Part shown: in pieces, positions 11,047-23,304 of the stretch
Numbering within the stretch: the stretch's first letter is position 1
Layout of the letters: each line of letters opens with the position of its first letter
Origin: Porodaedalea pini
Lineage: Eukaryota; Basidiomycota; Agaricomycetes; Hymenochaetales; Hymenochaetaceae
Direction of reading: 5' to 3'
Assembly: GCA_002794775.1 (NCBI GenBank)
Contig: NBAY01000019.1
Coordinates: 310,001-374,000 of the forward strand
DNA: 64,000 bases
Notes under the pieces: generated by a model
Told to the model about the DNA's origin: nothing
Database searches by the model: none
What the model saw: the letters and a program-made list of their open reading frames with translations, nothing else
Made by a program: the position numbers and the translations under genes

Positions 11047-11830
11047 CTAAATCAGAATGTGAGAATCAAGTAGAGTGATACTAGAGAAGGAGCTTTACCC
11101 CAAGAATAGCATCTGTATGAAGACTAAGTACACCACATATTTCATCTTCTACTTGACGTGCATTGATTTCGCTTTGTTCACTTTTCTTCTCCAACGTATT
11201 AACCCGATCTGTGACAATAAGAAGGCTGACCTGGGCCTCCAAAGAACGTGCCTCATTGGCTGCAGCATTGTCTTGAACAGTTTGAAGCATGGTGGCCAAG
11301 CTTGTGTGGATTTGTGACTTGAGTTGGGTTATCTTAGCCAAGAGAAAATCATAATCTTTTCTGGCGTGAAGACGTTTTTTTACGCCACTTTGACTTTTCC
11401 TCAATCTGACCATGCTTAGCAACAGCTGCCTCTGCAATTACCACAACTTCATCATAGGACTGTGATGCCTTCACTTGAGCAAGCTGCTTCTTTAGCACTG
11501 TACTTTCAAACACTGAAAAATAGTGCACAGATGCATCAGGACGATCTCGCAGCAATTGTATAAATAGTACTTATGGCTACTACAACTAGATTCCTCCCCT
11601 GAACTCTCTTGAGCCACTTCCTTTCCCTTTCCTTTTGAATCATTCTCTGCAGGTCCTTCAGAAGAAACTTCATCTGATGTCATGTCAGAAGGGCCCATGG
11701 AACTTACCAGGGAAGACATATGCTTACCAGATGGCACCTCTTGCAACTGCTCAGAGTCTTCCATGGTGTCTTCATGATCATGAACTTCACTGGGTGCTAC
11801 ACAAAGTGCCTGTTTGTAAGCCACCAAAGA
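11047..11830 (-). pseudogene. Gene A, upstream exons, coiled-coil region
   Basis: Minus-strand coding similarity from about 11827 to 11099. The first part is acidic and Ser-rich (DHEDTMEDSEQLQEV... SKGKGKEVAQESSGEESS). The second part is Leu/Glu/Gln-rich with heptad-like spacing (YDFLLAKITQLKSQIH... VTDRVNTLEKKSEQSE), suggesting a coiled coil. Two frame changes are needed, one near 11570 and one at a seven-A run (near 11370), so the gene is damaged unless there are introns I missed. A 52-bp GT-AG intron (11098 down to 11047, GTAAAG...TTTAG) ends exactly at the A-1 insertion. After it the frame continues in phase 0 into 4797. Function unknown. Confidence 0.5.
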
Positions 11831-12240
11831 CTTAGAACATGGTGATCTATTCTATACCATTAACCATGACTATGTCACTGGAAGGATCCATAGGATGCTG
11901 TCCAGCTTGTCCTTCCATAGCAATGGGTACTTATAGGGGTGAGCAATGAGGCAGGAGAGCAAGACTGATGGGGATGGGAGGAGAAGGACAAGAGATAAAG
12001 ATGAGACCAGTGCATTTTGATGCCCTGAACCCTCCTTTTGTATTCTTGCTGCATTGGGATAGCCAGTTCCCTACCTTCAACCTTGGTCCACAGTGGCTCA
12101 GTCAGCATGAAAGCAATAGTCATGAAGGAGGTAGAGGTCGCCGACATCTTTTGGGAGGCTTAGGTACCAAAATATTCAGTAAGCAAAAATATCTGATGCT
12201 CTAAGTGAAATTGTATTGCATTTCTTTTCCTGATCCCACG
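11831..12240. other. Divergent intergenic region between genes A and B
   Basis: Gene A reads leftward and gene B rightward from this 400-bp stretch, so it probably holds a shared, bidirectional promoter. A short minus-strand frame at 12147-11875 (MSATSTSFMTIAFMLTEPL...) could be a leader exon of gene A, but I cannot confirm splice sites. No clear TATA box is seen. Confidence 0.35.
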
Positions 12241-13503
12241 ATGCTGCCTCAACATGTCAGAAAGAAGTCCAAAAAACTCAAAGACGGCGAAGAACTAGCT
12301 GCAGAATTAGCTGTGCAGATGAAGAAACACTCTGTTGGTTGCCCCAGGAAAAATGAAGTCCCCAATCAGGTCCCTGAAACTCCCACAAAAAAGCAGTTGA
12401 AATCGAGTGGGAAGAAATATGCTACAACAGCAAAGCTGACCTGCCAAACTGTGAGTTGTGAAATTTGATGCAAATGCTCTCTCTGACTGGTTTTCATGCC
12501 CATAGCCATGCAAGAAGGGCAATTACAAGGATACAGTTGAACAGGAGCATTTGCCTGAAGATCAGGGGGATATATCCATTGCGGACATTGTTCAGGCTTC
12601 AGGACTTGGCTTGAACGACACTATGAATGAAACGCAGGGTTTTGATGATGACAGATCAGCCTTCGATGAAATTCCTGACTCCCCTGACAAGCCTGATGAG
12701 CATTCTTTCTATCTTGATGATGGTACAAAACCTCCATTCATTTTTGCCTGAGGCTGTGGCTAAGAAAAGTATAGCTGGCGAGTACGTGGACTGGAATACT
12801 CCCTCCCTTGGACATGCAAAAGCTTATGGATAGATCACATCGACACCTGCTGTAGAGAAAAAGCCCAAACTGAAAGTCATGGTAAAAATTCATGACAGTA
12901 CAGGTGTGCGAGACATGAAGATCAACTCCAAGATGTTGCTGGCTGATTTGATCAATGAAGCAGTTTCAATCACCCGGGGCTGTTCTACATTCAACCAACT
13001 TGGTTACACAGCTTGCTGGTCTGTGAAGTCTGGGACAAAGCTCGAACCAGAATATTTGGATACACAAGACCAGTTGGATGTGCTGTTCAAACAAGTTCAC
13101 AGGCATCAAGCAGCTGAAAAGAAGAAGAAACGAGGTAATGAAAACCCTGGAATTGTCATTCAGAATCTCAGTAATCAGGTTCGTCTATAGTATTTGATGT
13201 ATAAAGTGGTTCCTGACATGCAGTGAAGAATACACATGGGAACAATGGGAACAGCAATAAACAGCAAAGTGCAACTAGAACGAATGTGACTCCTTCAGGG
13301 GTCACTGGTGCTAAGGAAGCTTACGATGCTGCACTCAAACGGATTATGGTGCAAATCGCAGCAGTGTTCAAATGCAATAAACACAATGGCAGGCTCTGTA
13401 GTAAAATAAGAGGGTCAAAAGACCATCTTATGTATTCCAACAAACATCTTGTTGAACATGCAAAACTGATTGTGAGTCCATTGACAAAGCGCAATCTCAC
13501 CGG
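12241..13503 (+). pseudogene. Gene B, upstream exons, unknown basic/acidic protein
   Basis: Starts at ATG 12241 (MLPQHVRKKSKKLKDGEEL...), Lys-rich. A 55-bp GT-AG intron (12451-12505, branch-like CTGAC) joins in phase 0 to an acidic exon (CKKGNYKDTVEQEHLPED... DEIPDSPDKPDEHSFYLDD). A frame change at a T run near 12740, a TAG near 12831 and an unclear junction at 13179-13223 show decay or missed introns. The central part (VKIHDSTGVRDMKINSK... GYTACWSVKSGTKLEPEYLD) looks like a compact folded domain I cannot name. The last codons (KRNLT) continue in frame at 28009 after the A-2 insertion. Function unknown. Confidence 0.5.
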
Positions 13504-13943
13504 TGTTAGGCAGGAGTCCAGGAGACGACTCAGACTTGGCAGGCCTCGACTGACTGTCATCTGGGATGTGTTATACTCAAGCGGGGACTCGGGACATGCT
13601 ATACTCAGGCTAGGTTGTCGCGGAGGTAAGAGGATTAATACAATATACTCTACTACAGGAGGGGGATGCGGTCTCACCTAGGTTGTCATGGAGGTAAGAG
13701 GAAAAGCAGAACAGGTGTTCAGATGCAATTCCTCTTCCTTATATACAGTGATCACCTCATGAGAACTGGTTGCCCAATTGTCTAAGATTACATAAAGGGA
13801 GCAGAATGGAACAAATGAAGGTCATGTGAAAGGAGTGTGGGAAATGATTGGAAAGATGATTAATTATCATGTTAAGGGGCAATTAAAAGAAAAGAAATGG
13901 TAAAGGGAAAATAAAAGAAAAGTTGAAAGTTCAAGTTCTAACA
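13504..13943 (-). repeat. 3' LTR of A-2
   Basis: 440 bp, TGTTAGGCAGG...GTTCTAACA as written. It contains the 68-bp GT-AG-like segment missing from the LTR of A-4. The polypurine tract TTACCCCCCCCCC follows at 13944. Confidence 0.95.
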
Positions 13944-14516
13944 TTACCCCCCCCCCTCAAGGTTGGGTGTTCCAACCAACTATGATTGTGGTCATTGGGC
14001 TCGGTGTTGATGAAGAGCAGATGGAGGTGTTGTTGAGGGATTTCGAGTTTACGAGGTGCGCCAGGATGTTTTCAATAGAATTCTGCGATCACCTCCTTTG
14101 CATTCTCGCCGAAGTCCATCTCGGGCTGCCAAGTTGGTTCATTGTAGCCGACCCACTTAACAAGGTACTGGAGCTTCCCTTGGTGTAGGCATGAGTCTAG
14201 AACCTCTTCAATCTCGTACTCCTCCTCATTGTCGATGATGTCAGGTGGTGGTGGTGGTGGTGGTGGTTGTTTTTGGCTCTCAAAGGACGGTTCAATGGCT
14301 GGTTTCAGCAGGGCCTCATTGAAGGCAGGGTGGACCTTTTTCCATCATTTTGGGAGCTTGAGCTTGTATGCGCTCACTCCTACCTTGTCAATGATGTCGA
14401 AGGGACTGTACCATTTGTCAGCAAGCTTCTTCGTCGGTGAGTCTGTACTGATGTTTCACTCATCAAGGAAGACCTTGTCTCCAGCCTTGTATTCTGTCAA
14501 AGTCCCTGCTGTCCGG

Positions 14517-15513
14517 TGAAAGGTGATGGTACAGTCTACTGGCAGACTCGGACCTGGTTGAGTTCGGCCACTGGGGGTTCACTCTAATGTGTCTGGTGGA
14601 GGGGATAGTGTCAGGAAGTGTAGGGAAGTGTAGGGGAATACTTGGGGCTAGGTGTCGACTCGAGGGCGCAAGTACAAAGGGTGACCAGCAAAATGTGCCT
14701 AAATGCGGTCGGAACACAAAGGGCAACTACGATCTTGACAACCCGGGCTCGGAAACTCGCCAGTGAAGACAGGAATCGATACTATTCGTCGAGACGATTC
14801 TGAATCTGAAAAGACCTCGAGACGCGATGCAGAATTGACGGAGATATAGCAGTTGCACTGGTTGCGGCTGGCAGAATGCACGGAACTCCCGGAACCAAAA
14901 GCTATTTTCGTAGCTCTATGACACGGGCTCGGAATCGTGCAAGACAAGACAGTATTCGAAAGCGATTTTAGACGAGATTATGAATCTGAAGAGAGCTCGA
15001 GAATCGGTTAAGAACTGAGGGCGATATAGTGAAAGCAAGATTTGACCGAAAACGGAACTCGAGACAGAACGGACGGAATGGACGGAACAACACTGAACGG
15101 CAACAGAGACGAGAACTAAAGACTGAGACTGACTCGGGGGAACTTAACTTGTATTTTTGAGACATTTACATGAGTGTTTAAATAACCAACAGAGGGTTGA
15201 GCCTCTGAGCGGCATACAAAGGACACAAAGACAGACTGGAGGCTCTAGCCAAACAACACCAAATAGCTGGAACTCGGAGCCGGAACTCAGGCACATGAGA
15301 AATTAAGCTTTGGGAGGCTCAGAACAATACCAGACCTGACCGAAAACAGACTTTGGTGGCTCACCATTATGGAACCAAGCTGTATGCGTCGAGTTAATCC
15401 AGCCAAACACTGAAAGTGTCCTGAAATGCATTGGGGAAACTTGTAAGACTGTCCTGAGTCGAGTTGAACCTAATAGAGCCGATTCCAAGGCTAGCGGCAT
15501 CAGGATCTCCACA
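14517..15513 (-). mobile_element. B-1: solo LTR of family B in A-2 integrase
   Basis: 997 bp, begins TGAAAGGTGATGG and ends GGATCTCCACA as written (TG...CA). The 4-bp duplication CCGG is at 14513-14516 and 15514-15517. Removing it restores the integrase reading CCGG-TCATGGTAGCG seen in sister elements. No coding region. Sense is probably minus, because TATTTAAAC on that strand resembles a TATA box. It includes a degenerate 9-bp GGAACGGAC-type repeat near 15060-15110. Confidence 0.9.
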
Positions 15514-18214
15514 CCGGTCATGGTAGCGCTTCATGTCCTCCGCTGCCTTGACCAGATTGTCCTTTGCGACGTGATGAGTTTCCTTGATGTGCTTCGCGAA
15601 TTCTTCCGCTGACATGTTAGCAGATGAGGTTTGCGTCGTGTCAAAGCTCAAGGGATGACATCCGGTATTGACATAGAAGGGGGACATCTTCATTGCCAAG
15701 TGTTTGTGGTTGTTGTATGCAAACTCTGCAAGAGGGAGCCAGTCCTTCCAGTCCGATTGCCGATGGTTAACAAAGAGTCAAAGGTACTGTTTGAGCTCTT
15801 GGTTGACACGTTCCGTTTGACCATCCATTTGTGGGTGATACGCCGTTGATGGGTTGCCTTCGATGTGTAGGAGTTTGTATAGCTCCTTCATCATTAACAC
15901 ATCAAACTGCGTGCCTTGGTCATGGATAATTTTCTTTGGTAGGCCATGGAGGCGGAAGACGTGGTTGCGGTATAATTGAGCCATGCCTTCTGCTGACAGT
16001 TTCATCATCATTGGAATCGTGTGCATCTGCTTCGAGAACCTGTCCACAAAGACGCAGATCACGTTATGTCCCTTCAAGTCTGGGAGCTCTCCGATGAGGT
16101 CAACTGTGATGATTTCCCAAGGGCCTTTGGGGACTGCGTTCGGATGGAGCAGCCTTGACCTTGACATCCTCAGGGCTTTCATTCACTGACAGTGATCACA
16201 TCCTCAGACGTATGCTCAAATGTCAGAGAACATTGACGCCCACCAGAAGTCCCACCTGGCCAGTTCTACTGTCTTTGACGCTCCCAGATGTCCAGCTAGT
16301 ACCAAGTCGTGACACTCCCGCAATACGGCCTCCTTCATTGTTGATGGCACGTACACCTTGCCCTTCATCCACCACAACCCGTCGACCTCTGTCATACCCG
16401 TCGGCCTTTCTGACTCATCCTGCACCCTCTGCGCTTCACCCACTAGTTCCATCACCTCATCATGCAATGTCTGTATCACCCCATGGTTCAGCCAGTTCTC
16501 CTTTATGAACATGACACTGTCATTTTCATCCTTGCCCTCATCGTAGCCTGCCTTGCAGGACAGCAGGTCCACTTTGCCCATCACCTTTCCTGACTTGTGC
16601 TCGAGGTGGAAGTCAAATTCCTTGAGCTCTGTTTGCCAGTGGGCTTGATGATAGCTCAGCTTCTGTGCCAACTTGAAGTAGGTGAGGTTGGCGTGGTCGG
16701 ACCAGATCTCGATCTTATGATGAGCACCAAGGAGGTATTGTCACCATTCCTTGAGTGCCAAAATGATTGCGAGCATCTCCTTGTCGTAGATCTCATAGTT
16801 TCATTCAGCAGGCAGTAGCACTTCTGATCTGTAGGTGATCACCCTCCACTTGCCTCCCTGCTTCTGCAACAACACACCTCCAAGTGCAAAGTTTGACGAG
16901 TCTGCTTCTATGCAGAAAGGGCCCTCATTGTTGGCGATTGCCAGGACTAGAGGTGAGCTGAGATGACACTTCAGCTCCTCGAATGCTTCCTGCTGTTCGG
17001 TCTCCCATACCCAGCCCTTTTTTCCTGTCAGCAACATTAACAGTTGGACCACCTTGCTGTAGTCCTTGATAAACCATCTTAGCCAGTTCCCCATTCCAAG
17101 GAAATTTTGCAGTTCCTTCAGGTTGCGTGGAACGGGCCAGCTAGTGATCACCTCTGTCTTTGCCAGATCAGCCTTAAGTTCGCCATTGCCAATGATGTGG
17201 CCAAGGTACTTGATGACCTTGACGTTGAACTCACATTTCTCTGGTTTCAGATACAGGCCGTTTTCTCGAAGGATCTGAAGTACGCACCTTGACATCTCGA
17301 TGTGCTCCTCAATGGTTTCTGAGAGGATTAGGATGTCGTCAAGGTAAACAATGATTAGGTTTGCATAGATCAGTTCCTTGAAGATGTGATTGATGAATGC
17401 CTGGAATGTTACCGGCACATTGCAGAGACCAAAAAACATCACCGTCGGTTCAAAGAGACCCATGTTTGTGCAGAATGCTGCCTTCCACTCATCGCCTTCA
17501 TGGATCCAGATGTTATAGTATCCCCAGCGAAGGTCAAGCTTAGTGATGAACTTTGCTTTCTTGACCTTGTCGACCAGTTCGTCGATGAGGGGGAGAGGAT
17601 ATTTATTTTTGATCATACCCTTGTTGAGTTTCCGGTAATCCTGGATCAGGTGCAGGGACTTGTCAGCCTTCTTGATAAAGAAGAAAGGTGACACCATCGG
17701 TGAAATTGACTTTTGTATGTGGCCCGACTTCAGGTTCTCCTCGAGGAAATCCTTCAGCGACTCCTGTTCCATTGGCATCAGCAGATAGATCTTACAATTG
17801 CTGGGTTTGAAGTTGGGTTTCAGATCGATAATGTGGTCCCAGGGGCAGTGTTCTGGTAGCTTCTCGAATCCCTTCTCCAAGAAGACATCAGCATAGTCGT
17901 TGAGATATGCAGGCCAGGACACCTTGTCCATTTGCACCTCTCACACCCTCCTCATCTCTTCCACCTCACTCTCCTTTATCACGCACTCAGTCAGACAGTG
18001 GGTGAATTCAATCAAACCCAACTTCCAGTTGACTTCTGGGTTGTGTCATCATAGCCAATCGTAACCAAGGAAGATGTTTGATGATGTGAGTGATGTCACC
18101 GCAAGCACAATTCTTTCTTTATGGTGTCTGATGATTAGTTCGACATTGACATATTCTTTGATCAAGCTGGCCTCATTGTGTGTGCTGTCAGCATTGAGTA
18201 CTGTGAGGGGGCAG

Positions 18215-19202
18215 TGAAAGGTGATGGTTCGGTCTACTGGCAGACTCGGACCTGGTTGAGTTCGGCCACTGGGGGTTCATTCTAGTGTGTCTGGTGGAGG
18301 GGATAGTGTCAGGAAGTGTAGGGAAGTGTAGGGGAATACTCGGGGCTAGGTGTCGACTTGAGGGCACAAGTACAAAGGACGACCAGCAAAACATGCCTAA
18401 ATGCAGTTGGAGAACAAAGAGTGACTACAATCTTGACAACCCGGGCTCGGAAACTCGCCAGTGAAGACAGTAATCGAAACGATTCGTCGAGACGATTCTG
18501 AATCTGAAAAGACCTTGAGATGCGGTGCAGAATTGACGGAGATATGGCAGTTGCACTGGTTGCAGCTGGCGGAACGCACGGAACTCCCGGAACCAAAAGC
18601 TATTTTCGTAGCTCTACGATGCGGGCTCGGAATTGTGCAAGAAAAGACAGTGTTCGAAAGCGATTTTAGACTAGATTACGAATCTGAAGAGAGCTTGAGA
18701 ATTGGTTAAGAACTGAGGGAGATATAGCGAAAGCAAGATTTGGCCGAAAATGGGACTCGAGACGGAACGGACGGAACAACACTGAACGGTGACGGAGATG
18801 AGAACTGAAGACTGAGACTGACTTGGGGGAACTAAACTTGTATTTTTGAGACATTTACATGAGTGTTTAAATAACCAACAGAGGGTTGAGCCTCTGAGCG
18901 GCATACAAAGGACACAAAGACAGACTGGAGGCTCTAGCCAAACAACACCAAACAGCTGGAACTCGGAGCCGGAACTCAAGAACATGAGTAATTAAGCTTT
19001 GGGAGGCTCAGAACAATACCAGATGTGACCCAAAACGGACTTCGGTGGCTCACCGGTGCAGAACCAAGCTGTATGCGTCGGGTTAATCCTGCCAAACACT
19101 GAAAGTGTCCTGAAATGCGTCGGGGATACTTGTAAGGCTGTCCTGAGTCGAATCAAACCTAATAGAGCCAATTCTGAGGCCAGTGGCATCAGGATCTCCA
19201 CA
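18215..19202 (-). mobile_element. B-2: solo LTR of family B in A-2 protease region
   Basis: 988 bp, same termini as B-1. Flanks are GCAG (18211-18214) and GTGG (19203-19206). Both derive from GCGG by CpG decay on opposite strands, so the duplication was most likely GCGG. It is inserted in the A-2 protease coding region. No open frame of note. Confidence 0.88.
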
Positions 19203-19268
19203 GTGGATGTAGTGTTTCATCTCCAAGCCGTATCGTTCGACAAACCCTACATCGATACATGACCCTGT

Positions 19269-19678
19269 TGTTAGGCAGGAGTCCGGGAGGCAACTCGGAC
19301 TGGGCAGGCCTCAGCTGACTGTCGTCTGGGACATGCTATACTTGAGCAGGGACTCGGGACATGCTGTACTCAGGCTAGGTCGTTGCGAAGGTAAGAAGAT
19401 TAATACAAGTTTAAACTAATACAAGGGGGACGAGTCTCACCTAGGTCGTCGCGGAGGTAAGAGGAAAAGCAGAACAAGGAGTTCATGCAATTCCTGAGAC
19501 CTTATATAGCAGCAACTGTGAGACTATATTATCTAATGTTACATAAATGAATGGAATGGAACAAATGAAGGTCATGTGGAGGGAGTGTGGGAAATGATTG
19601 AAAAGACGATTAAATATAATGAAAAAGGGAACAGTTAAAAGGAAAATGAAAGGAAAGGTAAAAGTTCAAGTCCTAACA
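19269..19678 (-). repeat. 3' LTR of A-3
   Basis: 410 bp, TGTTAGGCAGG...GTCCTAACA as written. The pol stop (TAA on the minus strand) directly abuts it at 19679-19681, within the polypurine tract. Confidence 0.95.
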
Positions 19679-22600
19679 TTACCCCCCCCTCAAGGTTGGG
19701 CGTCCCGACCAGCCAAGATTGAGGTCATCTGGTTTGGTGTCGACAAAGCGTGGACGGAGGCGTTGACGAGGGATTTCGAGTTTTCGAGGGGCACCGGGGT
19801 GTTTTCGATAGAATTCAGCGATTGCCTCCTTTGCATTCTCGCCAAAGTCCATCTCAGGCTGCCAAGTCAGTTCATTGTAACCAACCCACTTGACGAGGTA
19901 CTGTAGTTTGCCTCGGTGCAGATGTGAGTCTAGAACTTCCTTGATCTCGTACTCCTCCTCATTGTCGACGATGTCAGGCGGCGGTGGTGGTGGTTGTTTT
20001 TGGCTCTCGAAGGATGGTTCGATGGCAGGCTTTAGCAGGGCCTTGTTGAAGACTGGGTGGACCTTTTTCCATCGCTTGGGGAGCTTGAGCTTGTATGCGC
20101 TAGCTCCTACCTTGTCAACAATCTCGAAGGGACCATACCATTTGTCAGCGAGTTTCTTCATTGGTGAATCTGTGCTGATGTTTCATCCGTCGAGGAAAAC
20201 ATTGTCTCCAGCCTTGTACTCCACTGAAGTCCCTGCTGTCCGGTCATGGTAGCGCTTCATGTCGTCTGCCGCCTTGACCAAGTTGTCCTTCACAACACGA
20301 TGAGTCTCCTTGATGTGCTTCGCGAATTCTTCCGCTGACATGTTAGCAGACAAGGATCGTGTTGCATCAAAGCTCAAGGGGTGACGTCCTGTGTTTGCAT
20401 AGAAGGGGGACATTTTCATCGCCAAGTGTTTGCAGTTGTTGTACGTGAACTCCACGAGGGGGAGCCAGTCCTTCCAGTCCAATTGACAATGGTTAATGAA
20501 GAGTCGAAGGTACTGTTCGAGCTCCTGGTTAACGCATTCCGTTTGACCATCCGTCTGTGGGTGATACGCCGTTGATGGGTTGCCTTTGATATGTAGGAGT
20601 TTGTACAGCTCCTTCATCATCAAAGCGTCGAACTGCATGCCTCGGTCATGGATGATCTTCTTTGGCAAGCTGTGGAGGCAGAAGATGTGGTCACAGTACA
20701 GCTGAGCCATGCCTTCCGCTGACAACTTTGTCATCATCGGTATCGCGTGCATCTGTTTCGAGAACCTATCAATGAAGACGCAGATCGCATTGTGTCCCTT
20801 GGAGTCCAGGAGCTCTCCGATGAGGTCAACCGTGATGATTTCCCAGGGGCCTTCAGAGACTGCGTTTGGATGGAGTGGCCTTGACCTCGACGCCCTCAGA
20901 GCCTTTGTTCACTGACAGCAATCACACCCTCGGACATACGCTCAGACGTCAGAGAATATCGATGTCCACCAGAAGTCTCGATGGACAAGCTCCACCGTTT
21001 TTGATGCTCCCAGATGTCCAGCCAATACCGAGTCGTGACACTCCCACAATATGGCCTCCTTCATTGTTGATGGCACATACACCTTGCCCTTCATCCACCA
21101 CAACCCGTCGACTTCCGTCATACCCTTCGGCCTCTCCAACTCATCCTGCGCCCTCTGCATGTCACCCACCTGTTCCAACACCTCATCACGTGATGTTCGC
21201 ACCATTCCGTGATTCAACCATTTTTCCTTGATGAACACGACACCTTCATTGTCATCCTTGCCCTGGTCGTATCCAGCCTTGCACAACAGCAGGTCGGCCT
21301 TGCCCATCGTCTTCCCCGACTTGTGTTCAAGGTGGAAGTCAAATTCTTCGAGTTCGGTCCACCAGCGAGCTTGACAATAACTCAGCTTCTGCGCCGACTT
21401 GAAATAGGTGAGGTTTGCATGGTCGGACCAGATCTCAATCTTGTGATGGGCGCCAAGGAGGTATTGTCACCATTCCTTGAGCGCCAAAACTATCGTGAGC
21501 ATCTCCTTGTCGTAGATCTCATAGTTCCGCTCCACGGGCAGGAGCGCCTCTGACCTGTAGGCAACCACCCTCCACTTGCCTTCCTGCTTCTGCAACAACA
21601 CGCCACCAAGCACAAAGTTCAATGAGTCCGCCTCGATGCGGAAAGGGCCCTTGTCGTTGGTGATGGCCAGGACTGGAGGTGAGCAGAGACGTCGTCTCAG
21701 CTCCTTGAACACCTCCTGCTGTTTGGTCTCCCATACCCAGTCCTTTTTGCCCGTCAGCGACATCAGCGGGTGAACTACCTTGCTGTAGTCCTTGATGAAC
21801 CGTCACAGCCAGTTGCCCATGCCGAGGAATTGTTGCAGCTGCTTGAGGTTTTGTGGGACTGGCCAGTCTGCGATTGCCTCTGTCTTTGCTGGGTCAGCCC
21901 TGATTTTACCATAGCCAATGATGTGGCCAAGGTATTTCATGGTCTTGGCATCAAACTTGCATTTTTTTGGCTTCAGGTACAGGCCGTTCTCTCGCAAGAT
22001 CTGAAGGACACGCCTCGACATCTCAATATGTTCCTCAAGAGTTTGTGAGAGAATGAGGATGTCGTCGAGGTAGACGATGATCAGGTTATTGTAGATCAGT
22101 CCCTTGAAGATGTGGTTGACGAAAGCTTGGAATGTTGCCGGTGCATTGCAAAGACCAAAGAACATGACCGTCAGTTCAAAGAGGCCCATATTTGTGCGAA
22201 AGGCTGCCTTCCACTCATCGCCCTCACGGATCTGGACGTTGTAGTATCCCCATCAGAGGTCAAGTTTGGTGATGAACTTCGCCTTCTTGACTTTGTTGAC
22301 CAGTTCGTTGATGAGGGGGAGAGGATACTTGTTCTTGATTGTACCGTCGTTGAGTTTGCAGTAGTCCTGAATCAGGCGTAGGGACTTGTTGGCCTTCTTG
22401 ATAAAAAAGAAAGGCAATGCCATTGGTGAGATCGACTTTTGTATGCGGCCTGACTTCAGGTTCTCTTCAAGGAAGTCCTTTAGTGACTGTTGTTCCATTG
22501 GTGTCAGCGGATAGATCTTGCAATCGCTAGGTTTGAAGTCAGGTTTCAGGTCGATGACGTGGTCTCAAGGTCGATGCTCCGGCAGTTTCTCAAAACCCTT

Positions 22601-23304
22601 CTCGCTGAAGACCTCAGCATAGTCATTGAGGTATGCGGGCCAGGACGCCTTGTCCATTCACACCTCATTCACCCTCCTCATCTCTTCCACCACCTCCATC
22701 ACCTTCCTCATGTTCTTCACCATCGTCCTTTCAACGGCACATTCCTCCGGGCAGCGGGTGAATTCAATTGAACCTGTTTTCCAGTCAACCTCCGGGTTGT
22801 GATATCGAAGCCAGTCATAGCCAAGAAAGATGTTTGATGATGCCAGGGATGTCACCGCAAGGATGATCCTTTCCTTGTGATATCCAATCATTAGCTCGAC
22901 GTCAACGTATTTCTCAATCAAACTGGCCTCATTGTGCATGCCATCCACATTGAGCACCGCGAGGGGTCTGATGTAGCACTTGGTCTCCAACCCATATCTT
23001 TCGATGAACCTCATGTTGATGCATGATCCTGTACACCCTGAGTTGATGAGAGCATGCACATCTACCTCTCTCACTTCACCCGCCACGCTGTGTCCAATGT
23101 TCAGGAGGAGGTACAGCTGGTGTCCGCCAGTTCCCCTCATGAACAGTTGCTTGTATTCGCACTTTTCATTCACACTGGTGGGGACTTCATAATTGGGAAA
23201 ACCATCGACGTCGTTTGCATCTACATATTGTACAGACGGTTGGTTATATTTTATCGAGTCCAGATTTGAAGCCCCTTGTTCTTCTCGGTCAGTCGCCCCG
23301 ATGG
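19679..23304 (-). pseudogene. pol: A-3 pol, one frame with six TGA stops at Arg codons
   Basis: From 23173 to 19679 the minus-strand frame never shifts. It carries the retropepsin-like region (HALINSGCTGSCI; the catalytic Asp is Asn, so protease would be dead), RT (YLDDILI), RNase H (EADSLNF), the integrase zinc finger and catalytic core (IHDRGMQFD, DGQTECVNQE), WYGPFEI and a chromodomain (KLQYLVKWVGYNELTWQPE). Internal stops at 22658, 22253, 21803, 21467, 20942 and 20183 are all TGA where A-4 has Arg (for example NEV-stop-MDKASW, FLDG-stop-NIST). This is the cleanest example of CGA-to-TGA decay in the window. Confidence 0.9.

Noticed and set aside
14517..15513. A second internal gene or exon within A-2 integrase
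   Set aside because: TG...CA ends, the CCGG duplication and three further copies at unrelated sites show it is a solo LTR.
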